Shown in pieces: positions 1-6,524 of a DNA stretch of 6,592 nucleotides. This DNA is from Candidatus Bandiella numerosa (GTDB taxonomy: Bacteria; Pseudomonadota; Alphaproteobacteria; Rickettsiales; Midichloriaceae): assembly GCF_021811875.1 (NCBI RefSeq), contig NZ_JAJBJD010000050.1, positions 1 through 6,592 of the forward strand. Reading direction: 5' to 3'. A model generated the notes under the pieces. That model was not told the origin of the DNA. It ran no database searches and saw only the letters and a list, made by a program, of their open reading frames with translations. Numbering within the stretch: the stretch's first letter is position 1; each line of letters begins with the position of its first letter. The translations under genes and the position numbers were made by a program.

Positions 1-194
1 TACCATATACAAGCAGTATTGCAGAGACTATAGTAGAGTCTCAAATAAATACTAGATTCAAGCGAAAACAAAAAATGCAGTGGACCCGAGAGAATGCACA
101 CAATGTTTTGCAGATTAAAGCGACTATGTCCTCTAATGAGTGGAATCTTTATGAAGCAAATATTGACAATGAGTTGATTCTAAAAGTTGCTTAA
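1..194 (+). CDS. Transposase, C-terminal end (5' part outside window)
   Basis: An open frame enters from the left edge (first full codon at base 3) and ends at TAA 192-194, giving 63 residues. It contains VESQINTR followed by a basic stretch and then KMQWTRENAHNVLQIKA. This layout (a Glu in a VES motif, a basic linker, then a [MR]xWxRxxAxxxLxxR/K helix, then the stop) recalls the C-termini of DDE transposases of the ISKra4 type and related unclassified IS families; the Glu would be the third catalytic acid. The family assignment comes from memory of the motif, not a search. The gene is partial only because the window starts inside it, so I cannot tell whether the full copy is intact. It runs towards the next, oppositely oriented gene, with 6 bases between the two stop codons. 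Confidence 0.6.
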   Translation, partial: PYTSSIAETIVESQINTRFKRKQKMQWTRENAHNVLQIKATMSSNEWNLYEANIDNELILKVA

Positions 195-219
195 CGCTAT
201 CTAATATTTATGCTTCCCC
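195..219. repeat. Possible right terminal inverted repeat of the IS
   Basis: Just after the transposase stop, the minus strand read inward from 219 begins GGGGAAGCATAAATATTAG. This resembles GGGGTGTAAAAATAATAG read rightward from 6394 (about 14 of 18 aligned positions, one gap), just ahead of another ORF start. Position and similarity fit an IS end, but A/T richness makes chance resemblance possible. The 3' codons of the neighbouring membrane-protein ORF lie inside this stretch. Confidence 0.3.
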
Positions 220-623
220 AATAAAATTCTTATAAAAATACTAAGCCAGTATAAGTGATAATCAGTATTTTGAAATCCTAATTTATAAATTTGATGAATA
301 CTTGATTTAGCAATGAGTATGAATTGAATAGCCTTAATGAAAAAAATCAAAATCAGTATGTATACGGGCATTTTAAAACCTATTAAACTGCAAAGCCTTA
401 AATTTACGACAAGCGTAAAGCCACCTAATAAAAATGATGGAACTGGCATAACTAATTCCATAACAATGAATATGATAGTTAATAAAGAAAAAGTTAAAAC
501 ATTGTATCCAAATTTCTCAACCATAAATAATGGGCTGTTTATTTCGTAAACTTGAAAAATAAAACTTAAACTCATTAATATCAGTTGTAGAAAAATTAAA
601 GGCTTAAAATCAACTACTCGCAT
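201..623 (-). CDS. Small hydrophobic membrane protein of unknown function, possibly 3'-trimmed
   Basis: I do not recognise this gene. From the ATG at 623 it encodes 140 residues; a TTG one codon upstream (626) is also possible. No convincing Shine-Dalgarno precedes either. The product is very hydrophobic, with about four likely membrane segments (roughly residues 8-25, 42-60, 62-84 and 87-107) and a further hydrophobic patch near 125-136. No Cys pairs, catalytic motifs or cofactor motifs are visible. It starts 42 bases after the lptB stop on the same strand with no terminator between, so it may be the last gene of the rnpB-lptA-lptB unit. In many alphaproteobacteria rpoN or hpf follows lptB; this is neither. 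The last five or six codons fall within the suspected IS end at 195-219, so the natural C-terminus may be lost. Confidence 0.6.
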   Translation of the reverse strand: MRVVDFKPLIFLQLILMSLSFIFQVYEINSPLFMVEKFGYNVLTFSLLTIIFIVMELVMPVPSFLLGGFTLVVNLRLCSLIGFKMPVYILILIFFIKAIQFILIAKSSIHQIYKLGFQNTDYHLYWLSIFIRILLGKHKY

Positions 624-665
624 CAATCACAAACAATGAAATATTGAATCAGGATTGTACATCTG

Positions 666-1376
666 TTAAAAATTTTTTCCAAGGTAAATTCTGCGAACCT
701 GTTTATTTTTAACAATATTTTTGCTGTAATCGCACGCAATGACACTCCCATTATATAAAATATATGCTCTATCAATTAGATTTAATGCTTCTTTTACGTT
801 GTGGTCTGTAATCAATATTCCTATATTTTGCTTTTTTAAACTCTTAATTAAATTCATTAAATTATCAATTGCAATTGGATCAATTCCTGCTAGTGGTTCA
901 TCGAGTAAAATATATTTAGGATTTATCGCGACACATCTCGCTATCTCAAGTTTCCTTCTTTCTCCTCCAGATAAAGATATTGCATAAGAGGATCGTAAAT
1001 GTTCAATGGAGAATTGAGCAAGTAATTCTTCTAATCTTTGCTCCCTTTTGAGCTTATTTTTTTCTATCATTTCCAGAGCAACCATTATGTTTTCTTGCAC
1101 GGTCATACCCCTAAAAACAGATATTTCTTGCGGAAGATATGCAATTCCCAATTTTGCACGGTATGACAAAGACAAATTAGTTATGTCAATGCCATTGAAG
1201 AATATTTTACCAACATCTGGTTTTATTAAACCTGAAATCATATGAAATGAAGTTGATTTGCCTGCACCGTTTGGACCTAACAAACCAACTATTTCTGAAT
1301 TCTCAACTGATATAGTTACATTTTTAACAATCTTTTTCTTTGCATATGTCTTAGATAAATTCTCAGCTACTAACAT
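666..1376 (-). CDS. lptB: LPS export ABC transporter ATP-binding protein LptB
   Basis: LptB is the cytoplasmic ATPase of the LptB2FGC complex, which extracts lipopolysaccharide from the inner membrane and pushes it along the LptA bridge. The 236-residue product has normal family length and a complete set of ABC motifs: Walker A GPNGAGKS (34-41), Q-loop Gln83, signature LSGGE (135-139), Walker B ILLDEP with catalytic Glu160, and H-loop His192. The Tyr80-Leu-Pro-Gln segment and the C-terminal VRRIYLGKNF (227-236) are typical of LptB rather than of branched-chain amino-acid transporter ATPases such as LivF/LivG. Its ATG lies one base after the lptA stop, so the two are almost certainly co-transcribed and probably translationally coupled. 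No Shine-Dalgarno is evident. lptF and lptG are not in the window. Confidence 0.96.
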   Translation of the reverse strand: MLVAENLSKTYAKKKIVKNVTISVENSEIVGLLGPNGAGKSTSFHMISGLIKPDVGKIFFNGIDITNLSLSYRAKLGIAYLPQEISVFRGMTVQENIMVALEMIEKNKLKREQRLEELLAQFSIEHLRSSYAISLSGGERRKLEIARCVAINPKYILLDEPLAGIDPIAIDNLMNLIKSLKKQNIGILITDHNVKEALNLIDRAYILYNGSVIACDYSKNIVKNKQVRRIYLGKNF

Positions 1377-1377
1377 T

Positions 1378-1848
1378 TTAATTTATTTTAAATTTTGCTT
1401 TTATTCGCCCTTTAGTTTTATCGTCAAATTTCATTTTTGAACTTAATTTTGATACTTTAGTTTTTAAGTTATATGTAAAAATATCTCCATTTATTTCACC
1501 ATTGTCTCCTTTATGTATAACATTATCAATAATTTTTAAAGTATTATCATTTTTTGTATATTCAGCTTTATCACCTAAAATTAGCTTGTCACGCATTTGA
1601 AATTTAACATTTTTTAAAAAATCAATTTTTTTCACCTCATTATTTTCAAAAAAAATAACCAATTTATCTGTTGAAATCTTAATATCACCTTGTTTAACGA
1701 TTACATTATCAAAGAATTCTGCTTTTTTAGTAGTAATGTCTATATCTAGATTTTCAGATTCAATACAAACATCTTCAATGCTTGAATCAAATGCATGTGA
1801 ATGCAGGTTCAATAAAAAAAACAATATAAGAAAATTTAATTTTAACAT
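1378..1848 (-). CDS. lptA: LPS export periplasmic bridge protein LptA (OstA-like)
   Basis: LptA polymerises across the periplasm and carries lipopolysaccharide from the LptC side to LptD. The 156-residue product has a signal peptide: a short basic start, a Leu/Phe-rich core at residues 4-15, and probable cleavage after SHA at 17-19. The rest is a single OstA-type beta-jellyroll with its repeating pattern: TTKKAEFFDNVIVKQGDIKISTD (39-61, given here in part as AEFF..NV..KQGD..IS.D), then LGDKAEY, a DNVIHKGDNGEINGD stretch (108-122) and FTYNLKT. Sequence conservation in this family is low, so the name rests on the fold pattern, the signal peptide and the one-base spacing to lptB. The ATG at 1848 lies only 20 bases past the 3' strand of rnpB helix P1; lptC, the usual upstream gene, is absent there. 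No Shine-Dalgarno is evident. Confidence 0.9.
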   Translation of the reverse strand: MLKLNFLILFFLLNLHSHAFDSSIEDVCIESENLDIDITTKKAEFFDNVIVKQGDIKISTDKLVIFFENNEVKKIDFLKNVKFQMRDKLILGDKAEYTKNDNTLKIIDNVIHKGDNGEINGDIFTYNLKTKVSKLSSKMKFDDKTKGRIKAKFKIN

Positions 1849-1867
1849 TATTTTTATAAATTATAAG

Positions 1868-2221
1868 TACAGGTAGCCTATAAGCTGGGTTCTGTAAGTG
1901 CAAAATACACCCGATGGTTATTCATCTCGATTTAATGTTACCATTAAACTCTAGCAATCCACCCGTGCTCTTAGCTTGGAATATAGCAATATTAAGCACT
2001 ATTTGATCTTGCTTCTAGAGGGGTTTACCATGCATTCCTTATTACTAAAGAATCGGTAAGCTCTTACCTTACCATTTCACCCTTACCTATTGCTAGGCGG
2101 TATATTTTCTGTGGCACTTTCCCTAAAGTTACCTTTGCTGGGAGTTATCCAGCTCTATCATTCCATGAAGCCCAGACTTTCCTCTATATTAATAAATATA
2201 GCAACCATCTAGCTACCTGTT
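1868..2221 (-). ncRNA. rnpB: RNase P RNA, bacterial type A
   Basis: This is the catalytic RNA of RNase P, which removes 5' leaders from tRNA precursors together with the RnpA protein. On the minus strand the terminal helix P1 is explicit: ACAGGTAGC starting at 2220 pairs perfectly with GCTACCTGT ending at 1869. The universally conserved segments appear in order: GAGGAAAGTCTGGGCTTC (2184-2167), CCACAGAAAATATACCGCC (2114-2096), the AGGGTGAAAnGGT / GGTAAGAGCTTACC block (2087-2055), an AAACCCC segment, and ACAGAACCCAGCTTATAGGC (1895-1876). The length, about 354 nt, is normal for type A. The ends are set from P1 and may be off by a few bases. No intrinsic terminator follows: lptA starts 20 bases downstream, so the 3' end probably needs processing. 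It diverges from mreB. Confidence 0.97.
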
Positions 2222-2225
2222 GTGT

Positions 2226-2232
2226 TAAAATA
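2226..2232 (-). promoter_or_regulatory. Candidate -10 element of the rnpB promoter
   Basis: The minus strand reads TATTTT at 2232-2227, about 7 bases before the P1 helix, which is the right place for a -10 box given an RNA that begins near 2221. No good -35 is seen at 16-18 bases (the best match is TAGATT), so this is a weak call based on position. Confidence 0.3.
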
Positions 2233-2293
2233 GAGCAATTTTACTAAAAAATCTACATAGAAATATATAATTAAGTTTGCAAAAATGTATTTT

Positions 2294-2321
2294 TTGGAAT
2301 AGAAGTATGTATTCCTAAATT
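2294..2321 (+). promoter_or_regulatory. Candidate mreB promoter with inverted repeat in the spacer
   Basis: TTGGAA (2294-2299) and TAAATT (2316-2321), 16 bases apart, form a plausible sigma-70 promoter with a leader of about 30-35 bases before the mreB ATG. The spacer is almost entirely an inverted repeat: GGAATA (2296-2301) and TATTCC (2310-2315) around 8 bases. That could be an operator or chance. No Shine-Dalgarno precedes the mreB ATG. Confidence 0.35.
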
Positions 2322-2337
2322 TTTAATGGGAATGTAA

Positions 2338-3402
<1,065 letters not shown>

Positions 3403-5070
3403 ATGAATTCAACTATCAATTTTAAAAAATTACAAAAAGAATTAATTTTTATTCCATTAGGTGGTTCTGGCGAAATAGGGATGAACCTAAATTTGTATCA
3501 CTATAATGGAAAGTGGATCATTGTTGATTTGGGATTAGGTTTTGCAGAACCAGATTTACCAGGGGTTGATATTATAGTGCCCAACATAAACTTTATTATT
3601 AAAGAGATTAAAAGGGATATTTTAGGTATAGTATTAACACATGCTCACGAAGATCACATTGGAGCGATTCAATATTTATGGTCCGAAATTGAATGTCCAA
3701 TTTATGCAACTAAATTTACATCCCTCATAGTAAAATCCAAGTGCAAGGAGTATGGATTAACTAAAAAAATGAAATTTGTAGAGACTTTCTCAAATAAATC
3801 ATTTCATTTAAATGACTTTAAAATAACATTAGTACCAATAACTCACTCTATACCAGAAATGAATGGATTGGTTATAGAGACAGATAAAGGAAAAATATTT
3901 CACACAGGTGATTGGAAATTTGATAATGAGCCTGTAGTAGGCGAAGTTACTAACGAAAAGATTTTATCTGATATTGGAAAAAGTGGAATTTTAGCCTTAG
4001 TTGGAGACTCAACAAACATTTTTCATAAGAAGCATTCTGATTCAGAAGGTGAGCTTGGTCGAAATTTGGAAAAATTACTCTGCGACTATCCTAATAATAT
4101 GATTGTTGTAACTACTTTTGCATCAAATATAGCAAGATTGCTTTCATTAGTTAATGCAGCTAAAAAGGCTAAAAGAAAGATAATATTACAAGGAAGATCA
4201 TTATGGAAAATGTATACTGCAGCTAAAGAAGCCGGTTATTTACAAGAATCAATAATATACGATGAGAGGCATTTTAAAAAATTTAAAAGAGATGAAGTTG
4301 TAGTAATATGTACTGGATGTCAGGGTGAAGTGCTAGCTGTGACCAATAAAATTGCTAATAAAACTCATCCACAAATTGCATTAAAGGAAAATGATGTAGT
4401 TATATTTTCATCTAAAATTATCCCAGGAAATGAAAAAAGAATATATAACCTATTCAATAAACTTGCTGAAATGAACGTAAATGTTTTAAGTGAGGCAAAT
4501 GAATTTGTTCATGTATCTGGTCATCCTTCTGCTATAGAAGTGAAAAAAATGTTTGAGCTTATTAAACCACAAGTAGCCATACCAGTTCATGGGGAAGCAA
4601 TTCACATAAATGAACATTGCAGAGTAGCAAAAAAATCTGGCGTTAAGCACACTATAAGTGTTAGAAATGGTGATGTTGTTGTCATTGATGCAAATGAAAC
4701 AAAAAAAATTGGTAAGGTAGAGGCAGGACATTACATCATAGATGGAAATTTGATTTTAAATTCAGAAAGTATAATCATTAATAATAGAAAAACGTTGGGA
4801 AATAATGGAGCTTTATTTATTTCCTTAGTAATAAATAAAGCTAAAAAAAGCATAAGCCAAATTTTTATTTCTGCTCCAGGTGCATTAGAAGACGATTTAG
4901 ACCAAGATATTTTGGATTCGCTAAAGCTTAATGTATCGGAAACTTTTGCTACTATATCAACTATAGATAAGCACAAGGTTAAGAATTTAGTTGAATCATC
5001 AATCAAAAAACATATTAAAAAATTGATAAATAAGTCACCATTAATTACTATTAACATCTTCTTTATCTAA
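3403..5070 (+). CDS. rnj: Ribonuclease J (metallo-beta-lactamase/beta-CASP family)
   Basis: RNase J is a zinc-dependent 5'-3' exonuclease and endonuclease that acts in mRNA decay and rRNA maturation; alphaproteobacteria commonly use it alongside RNase E. The 555 residues match the family length. The metallo-beta-lactamase core has motif 1 VDLG (41-44), motif 2 HAHEDH (80-85, with His80, His82, Asp84 and His85), motif 3 His148 in THS, and motif 4 Asp170 in HTGDWKFD. The beta-CASP part shows GDST (201-204), TTFASNIAR (237-245), TGCQGE (304-309, where most members have TGSQGE), HVSGHPS (370-376) and VHGE (395-398). The C-terminal 120 residues correspond to the RNase J dimerisation domain. It starts immediately after the mreB stop with no spacer, so translation is probably coupled. 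hemC follows 13 bases later. Confidence 0.96.
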   Translation: MNSTINFKKLQKELIFIPLGGSGEIGMNLNLYHYNGKWIIVDLGLGFAEPDLPGVDIIVPNINFIIKEIKRDILGIVLTHAHEDHIGAIQYLWSEIECPIYATKFTSLIVKSKCKEYGLTKKMKFVETFSNKSFHLNDFKITLVPITHSIPEMNGLVIETDKGKIFHTGDWKFDNEPVVGEVTNEKILSDIGKSGILALVGDSTNIFHKKHSDSEGELGRNLEKLLCDYPNNMIVVTTFASNIARLLSLVNAAKKAKRKIILQGRSLWKMYTAAKEAGYLQESIIYDERHFKKFKRDEVVVICTGCQGEVLAVTNKIANKTHPQIALKENDVVIFSSKIIPGNEKRIYNLFNKLAEMNVNVLSEANEFVHVSGHPSAIEVKKMFELIKPQVAIPVHGEAIHINEHCRVAKKSGVKHTISVRNGDVVVIDANETKKIGKVEAGHYIIDGNLILNSESIIINNRKTLGNNGALFISLVINKAKKSISQIFISAPGALEDDLDQDILDSLKLNVSETFATISTIDKHKVKNLVESSIKKHIKKLINKSPLITINIFFI

Positions 5071-5083
5071 ATTTTGGTTTGTT

Positions 5084-5977
5084 ATGTTAATCAGAATAGC
5101 AACTAGAAACAGTCCTCTTGCTATAAATCAAGCATTGTTAGTTGCTAAAGAACTCCAGCTTCACCATCGTGACATAAAATTTGAATTACTAAAATTGCAA
5201 ACTCAGGGAGATACCATGCTTGAGCATTATTTGTCTAAAGTAGGTGGTAAGGGGTTATTTCTTAAGGAAATTGAGCAAGCTTTAATTGATGGCAAAGCTG
5301 ATATTGCAGTGCATTCTATGAAAGATGTTCCTGCAAATCAAAATGAGTATCTGGAAATTAATTGTTTGTTAAAACGTGGCGATCCAAGGGATGCATTTAT
5401 CTCTCTCAAATATAAATCTTTCTTTTTCCTACCAAGCGGTGCAACGATTGGCACTTCATCACACAGAAGGAGAGGGCAAATTTTAGCATTGAGGCCTGAT
5501 TTGGAAGTTGTAAATTTAAGAGGTAATATCAATACTAGATTAAAAAAATTACAAGACGGTAAAGTAGAATCAATAATACTAGCAGCTGCAGGATTAAAAA
5601 GAAATAATCTAAAAGAAGTTATAAATCATTATTTTAGTATTGATGAAATACTACCAGCTATTGCTCAAGGTGCTATAGGAGTGCAAAATGTAAAAGGGAA
5701 TGATAAGATCAATAAAATGCTAAAACCTCTGAATCATAAACCAACTAGAATAATGATTAATTCAGAAAGGGCATTTTTAAAATCTTTTAATGGTGATTGT
5801 TCAACTCCAATTGCATCCTATTGCAGTATATATGGCGATAAATTAGTGTTAAAATCAGGATATTTTAATGAAAATGGGAGCTCACAATTTTATATAGTTG
5901 AGGAAAGTCATTTAAATGATGGAAGTATTTTGGGGAAAAAATCAGCAGAAAAAATAAAAAAAATAATTTTTTATTAA
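5084..5977 (+). CDS. hemC: Porphobilinogen deaminase (hydroxymethylbilane synthase)
   Basis: HemC joins four porphobilinogen molecules into hydroxymethylbilane in the cytoplasm, the third step from 5-aminolevulinate towards heme. The 297-residue product has near-usual length and all key features: IRIATRNSPLA (3-13), LKLQTQGD (36-43), GGKGLFLKEIEQAL (54-67), VHSMKDVP (76-83) with catalytic Asp81, GTSSHRRR (123-130), NLRGN (144-148), the AAAGLKR region (167-173), and NGDCSTPIA (236-244), whose Cys239 would carry the dipyrromethane cofactor. In many homologues that loop reads GGCQVPIG or similar, so it has drifted while keeping the Cys. The gene is 13 bases downstream of rnj in the same unit, a combination with no obvious functional logic. 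It implies that at least part of the heme pathway is retained. The A-rich 3' end and stop codon are folded into an A/T hairpin. Confidence 0.97.
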   Translation: MLIRIATRNSPLAINQALLVAKELQLHHRDIKFELLKLQTQGDTMLEHYLSKVGGKGLFLKEIEQALIDGKADIAVHSMKDVPANQNEYLEINCLLKRGDPRDAFISLKYKSFFFLPSGATIGTSSHRRRGQILALRPDLEVVNLRGNINTRLKKLQDGKVESIILAAAGLKRNNLKEVINHYFSIDEILPAIAQGAIGVQNVKGNDKINKMLKPLNHKPTRIMINSERAFLKSFNGDCSTPIASYCSIYGDKLVLKSGYFNENGSSQFYIVEESHLNDGSILGKKSAEKIKKIIFY

Positions 5978-5991
5978 AAAAATTATTTTTT
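5958..5991. terminator. Perfect A/T-only hairpin across the hemC stop codon
   Basis: A 15-base arm (5958-5972: six A, TAA, six T) pairs perfectly with 5977-5991 around an ATTA loop that holds the start of the hemC stop codon (5975-5977). The T-run of each strand forms part of the stem. It could act as a weak terminator in either direction or as a 3'-end stabiliser, but an all-A/T stem is low-energy and partly low-complexity sequence. Confidence 0.35.
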
Positions 5992-5999
5992 ACTAAAAA

Positions 6000-6032
6000 A
6001 AGCTATCTTTAACAAGGATTTTATGATAGTTT
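6000..6032. terminator. Second hairpin after hemC
   Basis: AAGCTATC (6000-6007) pairs with GATAGTTT (6025-6032), including one G-T wobble, across a 17-base loop. On the plus strand no clean U-run follows. On the minus strand the stem is followed by a run of seven T, so it looks better as a leftward terminator that would stop antisense reading into hemC. The loop is long and the call is weak. Confidence 0.3.
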
Positions 6033-6039
6033 CCTTCAA

Positions 6040-6045
6040 TATAAT
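6040..6045 (+). promoter_or_regulatory. Candidate -10 box for the small exported protein gene
   Basis: A consensus TATAAT lies 23 bases before the ATG at 6069, giving a leader of about 15-17 bases. The -35 region is poor (GATTTT at 6017-6022 with a 17-base spacer). ACAGG at 6056-6060 is a modest ribosome binding site eight bases before the ATG. Confidence 0.4.
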
Positions 6046-6068
6046 TTTTAATATAACAGGTTTTAAAC

Positions 6069-6254
6069 ATGAACTTTAAAAACATTTCAATTTGTCTTAC
6101 ATTGCTATTTGCATTAACAGTTTTAACTGCTAACGCTACACAAACAAAACAAATTCAGTCTACTGACTTAGTTGATCAAGATGGTGATGCAACTAAAGCA
6201 GGTGACGAAAATGTTGATGCTAATAAAAAAGCTACTGACACTACTAAAAAATAA
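6069..6254 (+). CDS. Small exported protein, disordered Asp/Lys/Thr-rich, unknown function
   Basis: I do not recognise this 61-residue protein. The first 23 residues form a clear Sec signal peptide: MNFK start, a hydrophobic core at 6-20, and an ANA cleavage site before TQ. There is no lipobox. The mature 38 residues lack Cys and aromatic residues, contain about 7 Asp, 6 Lys and 7 Thr, and should be disordered. Residues 40-46 (DATKAGD) and 50-57 (DANKKATD) look like a diverged duplication, also visible in the DNA at 6186-6206 and 6216-6239. The gene has its own candidate -10 box, a modest ribosome binding site and a strong terminator 18 bases after the stop, so it looks like a complete monocistronic unit rather than a fragment. 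It could be a periplasmic or secreted peptide; no function is claimed. Confidence 0.7.
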   Translation: MNFKNISICLTLLFALTVLTANATQTKQIQSTDLVDQDGDATKAGDENVDANKKATDTTKK

Positions 6255-6271
6255 TACTTTTACGTAAAGTT

Positions 6272-6312
6272 AAAAAAGCCTGATTTATTCATTAATAAAT
6301 TGGGCTTTTTTT
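6272..6312 (+). terminator. Rho-independent terminator after the small exported protein gene
   Basis: An A-run and GCC (6272-6280), TG, then ATTTATT (6283-6289) pair with AATAAAT (6294-6300), TG and GGC plus a seven-T run (6303-6312). This gives about 18 base pairs, two of them wobbles, with a 4-base loop. The A-run before and T-run after make it potentially bidirectional. It is the clearest terminator in the window. Confidence 0.88.
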
Positions 6313-6393
6313 AATTCAGGGAATTATATAAAATAAGAGTGTACCTAGTTTTACCTGATTTAAGTTAGCACAGCTATCTATATTATATCCTGT

Positions 6394-6411
6394 GGGGTGT
6401 AAAAATAATAG
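6394..6411. repeat. Possible left terminal inverted repeat of a second IS
   Basis: GGGGTGTAAAAATAATAG, read rightward, matches the minus strand running inward from 219 at about 14 of 18 aligned positions with one gap. It lies 131 bases before an ORF with a strong ribosome binding site, which fits an IS left end. A/T richness weakens the case. Confidence 0.28.
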
Positions 6412-6510
6412 CTCACTAAAACATGTGTCAATGGCATCTTTTTACTTAAGACCATTGCATAATAAGCAGAAAGAAACATATATGATAGAATGAAAAGATA
6501 AGTACATACG

Positions 6511-6520
6511 AAAGAGGAGG
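6511..6520 (+). promoter_or_regulatory. Strong Shine-Dalgarno for the ORF at 6525
   Basis: AAAGAGGAGG, ending four bases before the ATG, is a near-perfect anti-16S match. None of the housekeeping genes in this window has one. It decides the start at 6525 and hints at a gene with a different history, such as a mobile one. Confidence 0.75.
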
Positions 6521-6524
6521 CAAA

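Larger units (their letters stand above)
6313..6524. other. Intergenic stretch without a supported gene
   Basis: I see no gene in these 212 bases. They hold a GGGG-led segment at 6394 resembling the suspected IS end at 219, an inverted repeat CAATGG (6429-6434) / CCATTG (6452-6457), and a possible promoter TTGCAT (6455-6460) with TATATG (6479-6484, 18-base spacer) ahead of the ORF at 6525. Confidence 0.5.

Noticed and set aside
337..549. Plus-strand ORF opposite the membrane protein
   Set aside because: Its Lys/Asn/Thr-rich translation is the antisense of a hydrophobic protein; it has no motifs and no supporting context.
739..1440. Three plus-strand ORFs (739-987, 1048-1245, 1258-1440) over lptB and the end of lptA
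   Set aside because: They are antisense shadows of confidently identified LptB and LptA and carry no domains.
1860..1865. TATAAT on the minus strand as an lptA promoter
   Set aside because: It sits 11 bases from the ATG, has no -35 (CCAGCT at the expected place), and such hexamers are common in A/T-rich DNA.
4486..5057. Minus-strand ORFs inside rnj (4486-4731 and 4731-5057)
   Set aside because: Antisense shadows of RNase J; their hydrophobic or Cys-rich look results from the reverse-complement codons.
5338..5532. Minus-strand ORF inside hemC
   Set aside because: Antisense shadow of hemC with no independent signals.
6256..6270. ACTTT-TACGT-AAAGT near-palindrome after the small gene
   Set aside because: A 5-base stem with no further support; the adjacent 6272-6312 hairpin explains termination.
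6429..6457. CAATGG / CCATTG inverted repeat as an operator or terminator
   Set aside because: A six-base stem with a 17-base loop and no T-run is within chance expectation.
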